Positions 31,960-39,730 of a DNA stretch of 53,000 nucleotides are shown here, one piece after another. Origin of the DNA: E44-bin88 sp050123275. Its GTDB lineage: Bacteria; Chloroflexota; Dehalococcoidia; Dehalococcoidales; BS750m-G39. Each line of letters starts with the position of its first letter. The stretch's first letter is position 1. A program made the position numbers and the translations under genes. The stretch covers positions 1 through 53,000 of the forward strand of contig JASFHK010000011.1 of NCBI GenBank assembly GCA_050123275.1, in the 5' to 3' direction. Under the pieces are notes generated by a model. That model was not told the DNA's origin. It saw only the letters and a list, made by a program, of their open reading frames with translations, and made no database searches.

Positions 31960-31987
31960 ATTTTAGCATAGCCGAAAGGGAGGGCAA
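31960..31987 (-). promoter_or_regulatory. uvrC promoter predicting a leaderless or near-leaderless mRNA
   Basis: On the minus strand TTGCCC (31987-31982), a 16-nt spacer and TAAAAT (31965-31960) with extended TGC. The ATG is at 31951, eight bases from the -10, and no ribosome site fits. Confidence 0.65.
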
Positions 31988-32057
31988 AACAGGGGCGGGG
32001 GCTGAATTTTTGGGGTAGTTATGTTAAAATACATAACACCACTAGGGAGGGAGAAAG

Positions 32058-32966
32058 GTGAAAGAAGCTGTCGACAGTTTCCTGGATTACTTGGCGGTAG
32101 AGAAAGGCTTTTCGGCCAACACTATCGCCGCCTATCGCAACGACCTGCACCAGCTGGCCAGCTTCGTTGAAGCGGAGGCGGCCAAGCGGGGCACCATCCC
32201 GCCCTGGGCGGCTTTCGACCGCCAGGCGATGATGAGCTATCTGGTCGACCTCAAGGGGCGGGGCTACGCCGCCACCACCGTCGCCCGCAAGGTAGCCGCC
32301 GTCAAGTCTTTCTTCGGCTTCATGGTGGCCGAGGGGACGATTAAAGAGAACCCGACGGAGGGGGTGGCTTCTTCCAAGGTAGGCAAGTCGCTGCCCAAGC
32401 CTATTTCCATAAGCCAGGTGCACAAGCTGCTGGAGCAGCCGACCAAATCGACTACCCCCGAAGCCAAGCGCGATAAGGCGATGCTGGAGATGCTCTATGC
32501 CACCGGCATGAGGGTCAGCGAGCTGGTCGCCCTCGACCTGGAGGACCTGGACACCGAAGGCGGCTACGTGCGCTGCTTCGGCAAGGGCCATAAAGAGAGG
32601 CTCATCCCCGTCCACGCGCGGGCGGTGGGTGCGGTCAGGGAATACATCAACGACGTGCGCCCCCGGTTGGTGCGCGGCAGCGAGGAGAAGGCGGTCTTCT
32701 TAAACCGCCGCGGCGAGCGATTGACCCGCCAGGGCTTGTGGCAAATACTCAAAGGCTACGCCAAGGCCGCCGAGCTGGGCACGGAGATTACCCCCCACAC
32801 CCTGCGCCACAGCTTCGCCACCCACATGCTGGGCGGTGGCGCCGATTTGAGGTCGGTGCAGGAGCTTTTGGGTCACGCCAATATCTCCACCACCCAGGTC
32901 TATACCCACCTCACCACCGAGCACATACGGCGCGCTTATCAGAAATCTCATCCCAGAGCCAAGTAG
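32058..32966 (+). CDS. xerD: Tyrosine recombinase XerC/XerD
   Basis: Site-specific recombinase of 302 aa with a normal two-domain layout: the SAM-like core-binding half (SFLDYLAVEKGFSANTIAAY) and the catalytic half with R152 (ATGMRVSELVALD), H247-T-L-R250-H, H273 (LLGHANISTTQ) and nucleophile Y282. It resolves chromosome dimers at dif together with FtsK; whether it is XerC or XerD, or the sole Xer, cannot be settled here. The start is GTG with AGGGAGG at good spacing. It heads a plus-strand run with the next four genes closely spaced. Confidence 0.9.
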   Translation: MKEAVDSFLDYLAVEKGFSANTIAAYRNDLHQLASFVEAEAAKRGTIPPWAAFDRQAMMSYLVDLKGRGYAATTVARKVAAVKSFFGFMVAEGTIKENPTEGVASSKVGKSLPKPISISQVHKLLEQPTKSTTPEAKRDKAMLEMLYATGMRVSELVALDLEDLDTEGGYVRCFGKGHKERLIPVHARAVGAVREYINDVRPRLVRGSEEKAVFLNRRGERLTRQGLWQILKGYAKAAELGTEITPHTLRHSFATHMLGGGADLRSVQELLGHANISTTQVYTHLTTEHIRRAYQKSHPRAK

Positions 32967-32975
32967 GAGTTTGAT

Positions 32976-33266
32976 ATGTCAGGCAAATCGAGAAGGCGGG
33001 GCCGCAAGCTGTCCCGCAGCCAGAGAAAACAGACCGTCCGGGAGGTTCGCCCTCCCGTAGCTTCGACACCGGCGGCGGCGAAAGCCGCGCCGCAAACACC
33101 GGCGACACCGCCGCCCGTCAGCGCCGTCAGGACGCCCGCCGCCAAGGCGGCCCCGGCGCCGGCTCCCAGCGTCTCCGGCGAGCTGAAACGCATCGGTATT
33201 CTGGCGGGGGCGATGCTGGCGCTGCTGGTGGTGCTCTATTTCGTCTTACCCCTGATTATAGATTAA
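32976..33266 (+). CDS. Basic Ala/Pro-rich protein with C-terminal membrane anchor, 96 aa
   Basis: The N-terminus is strongly basic (SGKSRRRGRKLSRSQRKQTV), the middle is a low-complexity Ala/Pro/Thr linker (residues about 27-68), and the C-terminus is a single helix LAGAMLALLVVLYFVLPLII. The positive N-tail would remain cytoplasmic. No family is recognised; the arrangement suggests a flexible membrane-tethered nucleic-acid- or protein-binding tail. It lies 9 nt after xerD. Confidence 0.6.
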   Translation: MSGKSRRRGRKLSRSQRKQTVREVRPPVASTPAAAKAAPQTPATPPPVSAVRTPAAKAAPAPAPSVSGELKRIGILAGAMLALLVVLYFVLPLIID

Positions 33267-33288
33267 CGCTCCGATATCGGGTGCCTAT

Positions 33289-33939
33289 ATGAGCTTGGAT
33301 TTTGAGGTCGCGAGGAGCGAGTTAATCGACACCCTCAGCACCGAGATTAAGGATAAGCGGGTGCTGGCGGCGATGCGCTCCATACCCCGCGAGCATTTCG
33401 TACCCCCGGAAAGCCGCCACCTTGCCTACGAAGACAGGCCCCTCCCCATCGGTTATGACCAGACCATTTCCCAGCCCTACATTATCGCCCTGATGACCGA
33501 GGCGCTGGAGCTGCGGGGTGGGGAGAAAGTGCTGGAGGTGGGCACCGGCAGCGGCTATCAGGCGGCTATTCTGGCCCGCCTCGCCCGGCTGGTCATCACC
33601 ACCGAGCGGGTGCCGCACCTGGTGGAGCGGGCCAAAAAACACCTGGACGAGATAAACATTACCAATGTCGAGGTGCGCCCGGCGGAGAGTTCGCTGGGCT
33701 GGCGGCGGCTGGCGCCCTACGACGCCATCATCGTTACCGCCGCCGCGCCGCGCGTTCCCCCCGAGCTTTTGTCCCAGCTGGCTATCGGGGGGAGGATGGT
33801 GGTCCCCGTCGGCTCGCGCCACATCCAGGAGCTTTGCAAGGTAACCAAGGGCAGCAAAAAGACGACCATTACCAACCTGGGCGGCTGCCGTTTCGTGGCT
33901 CTCATCGGGCGCGGCGCCTGGGAAGAAGAGAAGGGTTAG
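33289..33939 (+). CDS. pcm: Protein-L-isoaspartate O-methyltransferase
   Basis: This enzyme repairs damaged Asp/Asn residues by methylating isoaspartyl groups with S-adenosylmethionine. The 216-aa product shows ALRSIPREHF-like MRSIPREHFVPPE, the YDQTISQPYIIALMTE motif, the SAM-binding VLEVGTGSGYQAAILARL, and YDAIIVTAAAPRVPPELLSQL then GGRMVVPVGS. GAT-like spacing and start at ATG 33289 fit. It lies between a small membrane protein and a nitroreductase in the same tight run. Confidence 0.95.
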   Translation: MSLDFEVARSELIDTLSTEIKDKRVLAAMRSIPREHFVPPESRHLAYEDRPLPIGYDQTISQPYIIALMTEALELRGGEKVLEVGTGSGYQAAILARLARLVITTERVPHLVERAKKHLDEINITNVEVRPAESSLGWRRLAPYDAIIVTAAAPRVPPELLSQLAIGGRMVVPVGSRHIQELCKVTKGSKKTTITNLGGCRFVALIGRGAWEEEKG

Positions 33940-33951
33940 AGGGAGTTAGCT

Positions 33952-34524
33952 ATGGACTTATTAGAGACGATAAAGGCACGGCGCAGCATCCGCAAGTTCA
34001 AGGACGCGCCCGTCGAAGAGGATAAGCTGAACGCCGTCCTCGAAGCAGGCCGCCAGGCGCCTTCCTGGGCCAACACCCAGTGCTGGCGCTTTATAGTGGT
34101 GCGCGACGCGGATATCATACACAAGCTGGCCGACACCGGCTTCGGCGTGGGCGGGGCCCATCCCAACCGCGCCACCGAGGCGATGAGAATGGCCCCGGCG
34201 ACCATCGTCGTTTGCGCCGAGCTGGGCAAGGCGGGTTGTAGCTACAAAGAGCCCCGCGAGCCGGTGACCGACAAGGGCGACTGGTTCATGTTCGACGCGG
34301 CGCTGGCCATGGAGAACATGGTGCTGGCGGCCACGGCGCTGGGGCTGGGCACGGTCTATATCGGCGCTTTCGATTCGGTGGCGGCGGAAAAGGTGCTGGG
34401 AGTTCCCCAGGGCTACAAGGTCGTCTCGATGACGCCGCTGGGCTATCCCGACGAAGAGCCCAAACCCCGCCCCCGGAAAGAACTCGACGAAATAGTCTTC
34501 AAGGACAAGTTCGGGGAGAAATAG
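33952..34524 (+). CDS. Nitroreductase family protein
   Basis: FMN-dependent flavoenzyme of 190 aa. The N-terminus has LLETIKARRSIRKFKDAPVE with the flavin-phosphate-binding R-RS-R motif, then EAGRQAPSWANTQCWRFIVV, and later GLGTVYIGAFDSVAAEKVLG and TPLGYPDEEPKPRPRKELDE. It is likely an NAD(P)H-dependent reductase of nitro or quinone compounds; the substrate is not predictable. It lies 12 nt after pcm. Confidence 0.92.
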   Translation: MDLLETIKARRSIRKFKDAPVEEDKLNAVLEAGRQAPSWANTQCWRFIVVRDADIIHKLADTGFGVGGAHPNRATEAMRMAPATIVVCAELGKAGCSYKEPREPVTDKGDWFMFDAALAMENMVLAATALGLGTVYIGAFDSVAAEKVLGVPQGYKVVSMTPLGYPDEEPKPRPRKELDEIVFKDKFGEK

Positions 34525-34547
34525 TTTTCGACTCGCCCGTAGCGGGG

Positions 34548-34853
34548 GTGAGAGTGACCTATCGAGAGGTCAATACGAGGCCGCTGGTAAAGCTGGGAGG
34601 CTGGCTGCTGGGTGCCTTTTTCCCTTTCCATCCGCTTATCTTTCTTTTCGGCTGGTTTTTCCCGGCGCACTTCCTAGTTAGCATGGTTATCGTGCTGGCC
34701 TTCGGGGCAGCCCAGGTTGTTTTCGGCTTCTATCTGGTCTTCCGGGAGCGATTGAGGAGGGTGAGGTGGTACTGGTTTGTTCTTAGCGGGGTTGTCATCG
34801 TGCTGGCGCTGCTGGTTTACCCCGTAGCTTATGAGATTAGGGCTGGCTCGTAA
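34548..34853 (+). CDS. Small multi-spanning membrane protein, 101 aa
   Basis: Three hydrophobic helices are seen: LGGWLLGAFFPFHPLIFLFG, FLVSMVIVLAFGAAQVVFGFYL and WFVLSGVVIVLALLVYPVAY. Basic loops (RERLRRVRW) lie between. No family is recognised. The start is one of two GTG codons, 34548 or 34554, with GGGGGTGA overlapping; the first is used. It is 23 nt after the nitroreductase gene and overlaps nothing else. Confidence 0.6.
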   Translation: MRVTYREVNTRPLVKLGGWLLGAFFPFHPLIFLFGWFFPAHFLVSMVIVLAFGAAQVVFGFYLVFRERLRRVRWYWFVLSGVVIVLALLVYPVAYEIRAGS

Positions 34854-34865
34854 AGGAAGGTGACC

Positions 34866-35450
34866 ATGAAAAAACTGGCTTTCATCTTGCCGCTGCTGGT
34901 TATCTTGCCGATGGCCTTGAGTGGCTGCCACGGCTCCGCCGCTATGCCTGAAGGCTATTCTTTTATACCCGAAGACGACTCTTTCCCGGAGATAGATGCG
35001 CCGGAGGTATACGACGACGTCGTGAACACGCCGGGGGGCGCCGCCTACCGGGCCAATGTCCACGAGGTCGGTAAAGAGAGCCCCTGGCCGTCCGTCGATT
35101 CCGTCGAGATTAGGCTGGATGATATCTATCTTCGCTACCGTGACCACATCGAGACGGGGGTGGGTGGGAGCCGGAACAACATCTTTTTCGCCCGGCAAGT
35201 GGACGGGTTTTTTGAAGGCGAGCCCGGGGAAATAATAGAGCTATACGCCGATTTTGATGGTGTGCCTCCCGGAATAGAGCTGAGCCAGTACCTGAGCGCG
35301 GGCATGCTCGGCGTTCTGGCGACGGTGCTGGTTATTGAGATAGCGCCGGATACGGCTCCGGGGCAATACGAGCTGGGAATCGGTATCAAGGTCGGGGGGA
35401 GGGATTACGGCACCGTGCCCTGTGTCATCGAGGTGGCGGCGGCTGATTAG
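34866..35450 (+). CDS. Putative lipoprotein, 194 aa
   Basis: The signal MKKLAFILPLLVILPMALSG is followed by Cys21, a good lipobox (LSGC). The mature part is acidic with beta-type repeats: VEIRLDDIYLRYRDHIE, FFEGEPGEIIELYADFDGV and PGQYELGIGIKVGGRDYG, ending IEVAAAD. This could be an Ig-like or beta-sandwich substrate-binding domain, but no family is recognised. The ATG follows GGAAGG; two upstream codons in frame are ignored. It ends 16 bp before repeat copy C. Confidence 0.75.
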   Translation: MKKLAFILPLLVILPMALSGCHGSAAMPEGYSFIPEDDSFPEIDAPEVYDDVVNTPGGAAYRANVHEVGKESPWPSVDSVEIRLDDIYLRYRDHIETGVGGSRNNIFFARQVDGFFEGEPGEIIELYADFDGVPPGIELSQYLSAGMLGVLATVLVIEIAPDTAPGQYELGIGIKVGGRDYGTVPCVIEVAAAD

Positions 35451-35465
35451 TCCCCCCACCTTGTT

Positions 35466-35636
35466 GTGCGAACGTCTTTCTTTCCCACCCAAAACCCACC
35501 CTATAAGGGTTATACCCTTATAGATCTCTTATCTGGGTTACGCCCGACCTCCCTGTTTTGGGGTGTTTAAGAGGGGCGTAGCCCCTCTTCACCTTAAAAG
35601 GGTGGTGGGTGGGAAAAGATTAAAACGGGGGGTAGG
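35466..35636. repeat. Dispersed repeat, copy C, with strong central hairpin and matching inverted ends
   Basis: The left end is GTCTTTCTTTCCCACCC. The core stem TATAAGGGT/ACCCTTATA (35502-35522) is perfect with a 3-nt loop. A second palindrome at 35569-35589 equals the one at 20189. The right end (35602-35635) matches that of copy B and is inverted relative to the left end (GGGTGGGAAAAGA against TCTTT..TTCCCACCC). Confidence 0.7.
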
Positions 35637-35649
35637 GAACTGATAACGG

Positions 35650-35678
35650 GGAGATTGCTTCGCTGCGCTCGCAATGAC
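35650..35678. repeat. REP-like ATTGC palindrome
   Basis: GAGATTGCTTCGCTGCGCTC followed by GCAATGACG. The ATTGC/GCAAT arms enclose a purine-poor loop. Similar 25-30-bp palindromes recur in many bacterial intergenic regions; only this one is seen in the window. Confidence 0.6.
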
Positions 35679-35698
35679 GGTAGGGGATGGTCGATAAC

Positions 35699-35727
35699 TT
35701 GCTCTATGGGGCGGCTCTTATTATAAT
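35699..35727 (+). promoter_or_regulatory. Promoter of the EF-G-like gene
   Basis: TTGCTC (35699-35704), a 17-nt spacer and perfect TATAAT (35722-35727). A GGTGGAG ribosome site precedes the ATG at 35759. Confidence 0.8.
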
Positions 35728-35758
35728 AGGGGGGTTAAATTAAAGGACAGGTGGAGAT

Positions 35759-37822
35759 ATGCAACAATACGCTTTAGAGAAGATCAGGAACGTGGTATTG
35801 CTGTCTCACAGCGGCGCGGGTAAGACGTCGGCGGCGGAGGCAATGCTTTTCAAGACCGGCGCCATCAAGCGGCTGGGCAAGGTTGACGACGGCACGACCA
35901 CCTCGGATTACGACCCCGACGAGGTAAAGCGCAAGATTAGCATCAGCCTGTCTTTGCTGCCTGTCGAGTGGCAGGGAGCCAAGCTTAATGTCATCGACAC
36001 CCCCGGCTATTCCGATTTCGTGGGCGAGGTCAAGGCGGCGATGCGGGTGAGCGAGGGGGCGGTGATTATGCTTTGCGCGGCTTCCGGCGTGGAGGTGGGC
36101 ACCGAGCAGGTCTGGGCCTACTGCGAGCAGAGCCAGCTGCCGCGGCTCATCTTCGTCAACAAGATGGACCGGGAGAACGCCGACTTCAACAAGACGGTGA
36201 GCCAGATCCAGGAGCGCTTCGGCGCCAAGTGCCTGCCCCTGTTTTTGCCCATCGGCTCCCAGGCCAGCTTCAGCGGTGTGGTCAGCCTGCTGTCCATGAA
36301 GGCATACAGCGGCGCCGAGGCCAAAGAGGGGGACATCCCCGAGGCGTTGCAGTCGCCGGCCAGCTCCTACCGCGAGAAGCTCATCGAGGCCATCGCCGAG
36401 GTTGACGACAAGCTCATCGAGAAATACCTGGAGGGTCAGGAGTTGAGCCAGGAGGAAATCGGGACGGGGCTGCGCCAGGCGATTCTGGCGGGCAAAGTCA
36501 TCCCCATACTGGCCGGCTCGGCCTTAAAAGATATCGGCGTCGCTGCACTGATGGACGCCATCAACGGCTATCTGCCTTCGGCTAAAGAGGGCAAGGTGGT
36601 CGCCGTCACCGGTTCCAAGGAAGAGACATCGGCGCCGAGCGCCGAAGCTCCCCTGGCGGCCCTCGTCTTCAAGACCACCGCCGACCCCTACGTGGGCAAG
36701 CTCACCTATTTCCGCGTCTATAACGGCGCCATCAGCAGCAACTCACAGGTCTGGAACGCCAACAACAAGGGCGTGGAGCGCATCGGCCAGCTCTTCATGA
36801 TACGGGGCAAGAACCAGGAGCCGGTGACACAAGTGGGGGCGGGTGATATCGGGGCGGTGGCCAAGCTTAACGAGACCAACACCGGCGACACCCTGTGCAC
36901 GCAGGCGAAGCCGCTACAGATTACTCCCATCGAGTTCCCCGAGCCGGGCTTCAGCCTGGCGGTGCACCCTAAGACCAAGGCCGACCTGGACAAGCTGGGC
37001 TCGGCGCTGACACGCGTCGCCGAAGAAGACCCCACCATCACCGTGCACCGCGAGACGGGCACCAACGAGACGATTCTGTCCGGTATCGGCGAGACGCAGC
37101 TGGAAGTAGCTGCCGAGAGGATGCAGCGCAAGTTCGGCGTCGGCGTCAAGCTCGAAGTGCCCAAGGTTCCCTATAAAGAGACGATTACCGTCGGCTCCAA
37201 AGCCGAGTACAAGCATAAGAAACAGACGGGCGGACACGGCCAGTACGGCCACGTCCTGCTCGAGCTGGAGCCCCTGCCGCGCGGCACAGGTTTCGAGTTC
37301 GCCGATAAGATTGTCGGCGGCGCCATCCCCCGCAACTATATCCCCGCCGTGGAGAAGGGCATCAACGAGGCTATCCACGAGGGGGTGCTGGCGCGCTACC
37401 CGGTAATCGATATCAAGACTACGGTCTACGACGGCAGTTTTCACCCGGTGGACTCCTCCGAAATCTGCTTTAAGATTGCCGGCGCGGGGGCGCTGAAGAG
37501 GGGCTTGAGTGAGGGGCAACCCATCCTGCTCGAGCCGATAGTCAACATCGAAATCACCGTCCCCGACGATTACACAGGGGATATTATCGGCGACCTGAAC
37601 ACCAAGCGGGCGCGGGTGCAGGGCATGAACCCGGTGGGGGGGATGAACGTTATCGAGGCCCAGGTGCCCCAGGCCGAGGTGCTGCGCTATTCCATCGACC
37701 TCAAGTCTATCACCCAGGGGCGGGGCGGCTACAAAGCCAAGTTCAGCCATTACGAAGAGGTGCCCGCCCACATCGCCGAGAAGATTATCGCCGCCCGCCA
37801 GGCGGAAAAAGATTCGTCGTAA
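35759..37822 (+). CDS. Elongation factor G-like translational GTPase (EF-G2 type)
   Basis: The 687-aa product has G1 LLSHSGAGKTSAAEAML, a long switch region ending in RKISISLSLLPVEWQGAKLN, G3 VIDTPGYSDFVGEV, G4 VNKMDRENADF and the EF-G domains II-V, including HRETGTNETILSGIGETQLE, KKQTGGHGQYGHVLLELEP and YTGDIIGDLNTKRARVQGMN. The SHSGAGKT P-loop marks the EF-G-like (EF-G2/FusB-type) clade and not canonical EF-G (AHIDAGKT). Its role may be ribosome recycling or stress translation. It is monocistronic, with its own promoter and terminator. Confidence 0.9.
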   Translation: MQQYALEKIRNVVLLSHSGAGKTSAAEAMLFKTGAIKRLGKVDDGTTTSDYDPDEVKRKISISLSLLPVEWQGAKLNVIDTPGYSDFVGEVKAAMRVSEGAVIMLCAASGVEVGTEQVWAYCEQSQLPRLIFVNKMDRENADFNKTVSQIQERFGAKCLPLFLPIGSQASFSGVVSLLSMKAYSGAEAKEGDIPEALQSPASSYREKLIEAIAEVDDKLIEKYLEGQELSQEEIGTGLRQAILAGKVIPILAGSALKDIGVAALMDAINGYLPSAKEGKVVAVTGSKEETSAPSAEAPLAALVFKTTADPYVGKLTYFRVYNGAISSNSQVWNANNKGVERIGQLFMIRGKNQEPVTQVGAGDIGAVAKLNETNTGDTLCTQAKPLQITPIEFPEPGFSLAVHPKTKADLDKLGSALTRVAEEDPTITVHRETGTNETILSGIGETQLEVAAERMQRKFGVGVKLEVPKVPYKETITVGSKAEYKHKKQTGGHGQYGHVLLELEPLPRGTGFEFADKIVGGAIPRNYIPAVEKGINEAIHEGVLARYPVIDIKTTVYDGSFHPVDSSEICFKIAGAGALKRGLSEGQPILLEPIVNIEITVPDDYTGDIIGDLNTKRARVQGMNPVGGMNVIEAQVPQAEVLRYSIDLKSITQGRGGYKAKFSHYEEVPAHIAEKIIAARQAEKDSS

Positions 37823-37853
37823 GATAGACTTAATTCTGCAAAATGCAAAAGAA

Positions 37854-37887
37854 GAGACCGGGGTTTTTGGCCCCGGCCTCTTTTTTT
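37854..37887 (+). terminator. Intrinsic terminator of the EF-G-like gene
   Basis: GAG-A-CCGGGG and CCCCGG-C-CTC (one A-C mismatch) around a 7-nt loop, then seven T. The stem also lies just past the convergent amt stop codon and may serve both. Confidence 0.85.
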
Positions 37888-37906
37888 AACGTTTGGCTAT
37901 CTGTTT

Positions 37907-39346
37907 TCAGGCTTCTGAAACCGGCTCCTCTTCGGGGTAGGCTTCCATGCCGTGCTCGGGTATGTCCAGCCCCTTGAGCTCCTCTTCGCGGCTGACTCTT
38001 AGCCCGATGGTCTTCTTTATCAGCCAGAAGGCGATGAAGACGGTGGGCACTACCCAGGCGATGAGGGCGCCGATGTCAATCAACTGGAGGACGAACTGGC
38101 CCCAGTTACCGTTGAGGAAGCCGCTGACGCCGTAGGTGCCGTCGGCGAAGATACCGACCGCCAGTATGCCCCAGAAGCCGGCGCCGAAGTGAACGGGCAC
38201 CGCGCCGACCACGTCGTCCACCTTGAGTACGCGCTCGACGAAGTGAGCCGTTCCGAACATGAAGGGCACGGCCACGATGCCGATGACCACCGCCGCCCAG
38301 GGGGGAACGAAGGCGCAGGGGGCGGTAATCGCCACCAGACCGGCCAGACAGCCGTTGCAGGCAGCCACGATATCGGCCTTGCCGGTGCGGGCGAACTGCC
38401 AGTAGAGGGCGACCACGGCCGCCGTCGCCGCCGAGAGGAAGGTGTTGACGGTGATGACCGAGATGCGTAGCTCGGTGGCGGCTACCGTGCTACCGGCGTT
38501 AAAGCCGAACCAGCCGAAGAACAGTATAAAAGTACCGATGACGACGTAGGGAACGCTATGCCCCTTGATTATGTTGGGCTTGCCGTCCTTGGTGAACTTG
38601 CCGATGCGGGGGCCGACCATAGCCGCCCCGATGAGGGCCGCCAGGCCGCCGACCATGTGCACCACGCCGGAGCCGGCGAAGTCGATGACGCCGGTGGCAC
38701 CGCCGATGCTGATGGTGCTCAGCCAGCCGCCGCCCCAGACCCAGTGCCCGTAGATGGGGTAGATGAGGGCGCCGATGAGGAAGCTGTAGGCCAGGTAGGC
38801 GGTAATCTTCATTCTCTCCGCCACGGCACCGGCCACGATGGTGCAGGCGGTGGCGGCGAATACCATCTGGAAGAACCAGAACATCATGGTGGAAACGTCA
38901 TAGCTTTCACCGGAGAGGAAGAACCCGGAATAGCCCAGAAAGCTGTTGCCCATGTCGAGGCCGGGGAAAAGCTGGGAGCCGCCGAACATAAGGGCGAAAC
39001 CGAAGGCCCAGAAACCGAGTGAAGCGATACAGAAGTCCATGAAGCTCTTGGTCCAGTAGTTGACGGTGTTCTTCTTTCTTATCAACCCGGAGCCGAGGAA
39101 GGCGAAACCGGGTTGCATGAACCAGACCAGGAAGCCGGCGATGAGCGTCCAGGCCATGTTGACCGCCGCCGTCGGGTCGGCGGCCAGAGTGTCGCCGCCG
39201 GAAGGGTCGGCCGCCCTGACGATGGCGGGAACGGCGAAGAAGGCTACGGCCAGTATGGCCAGGATGATAGGGATATAAAAGCTTCTTCGCTTGAGCAGGG
39301 ATGCCGCCCCGTTGGGGTTAGGGGTTAGAAGCTCTTTAAAAGGCAT
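37907..39346 (-). CDS. amt: Ammonium transporter (Amt/MEP/Rh family)
   Basis: The 479-aa protein has an N-terminal hydrophobic segment (IPIILAILAVAFFAVPAIVRA) acting as an uncleaved or cleaved leader, then about 11 helices: AWTLIAGFLVWFMQPGFAFL, SFMDFCIASLGFWAFGFALM, GAVAERMKITAYLAYSFLIG, the YPIYGHWVWGGGWL motif with a pore His, IDFAGSGVVHMVGGLAALIG, and PVHFGAGFWG with the second pore His. It conducts ammonium across the membrane. A 35-aa membrane protein precedes it, and an 11-bp-phased repeat lies upstream of that. No PII gene is in the window. Confidence 0.94.
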   Translation of the reverse strand: MPFKELLTPNPNGAASLLKRRSFYIPIILAILAVAFFAVPAIVRAADPSGGDTLAADPTAAVNMAWTLIAGFLVWFMQPGFAFLGSGLIRKKNTVNYWTKSFMDFCIASLGFWAFGFALMFGGSQLFPGLDMGNSFLGYSGFFLSGESYDVSTMMFWFFQMVFAATACTIVAGAVAERMKITAYLAYSFLIGALIYPIYGHWVWGGGWLSTISIGGATGVIDFAGSGVVHMVGGLAALIGAAMVGPRIGKFTKDGKPNIIKGHSVPYVVIGTFILFFGWFGFNAGSTVAATELRISVITVNTFLSAATAAVVALYWQFARTGKADIVAACNGCLAGLVAITAPCAFVPPWAAVVIGIVAVPFMFGTAHFVERVLKVDDVVGAVPVHFGAGFWGILAVGIFADGTYGVSGFLNGNWGQFVLQLIDIGALIAWVVPTVFIAFWLIKKTIGLRVSREEELKGLDIPEHGMEAYPEEEPVSEA

Positions 39347-39397
39347 TTTCTTTCTCCATCTAGCGTTTTTTCGGTGACGAACCGGGTTGCCGTTAAG

Positions 39398-39505
39398 CTA
39401 TTCGGCGCTTTCTTCTTTGGCGTGGCGCTTCTTGAGCACGGTGGGGATAACCACCCAGGCGGCGAAGAGTACCACGAAGGCTACGATTCCTAAAATCATT
39501 TCCAT
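39398..39505 (-). CDS. Single-span small membrane protein, 35 aa, in front of amt
   Basis: An AGGAGG lies at good spacing before ATG 39505. The sequence MEMILGIVAFVVLFAAWVVI then PTVLKKRHAKEESAE has one membrane helix and a charged, probably cytoplasmic tail. The frame ends with TAG, 51 nt before the amt start, with no terminator between. The position suggests an accessory or stability subunit for the transporter, but no relative is recognised. It is below normal gene-finder limits. Confidence 0.65.
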   Translation of the reverse strand: MEMILGIVAFVVLFAAWVVIPTVLKKRHAKEESAE

Positions 39506-39538
39506 TTCTCTGTCCTCCTTGTCTTATCTTACGCCTCC

Positions 39539-39614
39539 ATAATACTGCGGCCATATTTCGCGGGTATTACGCGGATGTTAAATTTGGATTACAGGGAGGT
39601 TAAGGGCGTGTTAC
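39539..39614 (-). promoter_or_regulatory. amt-operon promoter with five exactly phased TTA half-sites
   Basis: A TATTAT -10 (39544-39539 on the minus strand) has no recognisable -35. Upstream lie five pentamers, ATTAC, GTTAA, ATTAC, GTTAA and GTTAC, starting at 39566, 39577, 39588, 39599 and 39610: exactly 11 bp apart. This is the geometry of OmpR/PhoB-family direct repeats (one turn each), overlapping the place a -35 should be. It suggests an activator-dependent promoter. Confidence 0.65.
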
Positions 39615-39654
39615 GGGAAAGAAGAATGCAGGCAGGCGTGCGCTGCCAATAACG

Positions 39655-39691
39655 GAAAAAGAAAAGGGAGCCGGCGTTAAGCCGGGCTCCC
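39655..39691 (-). terminator. Intrinsic terminator of etfBA
   Basis: On the minus strand a GGGAGCC/GGCTCCC stem (39685-39691 with 39666-39672) extended by GCC/GGC, then a T-rich run TTTTCTTTTT. It lies about 40 nt after the etfA stop. Confidence 0.85.
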
Positions 39692-39730
39692 TCGGTTTGA
39701 CTTATCGGGCCGCCGGTTGGCGGTGTCTTT

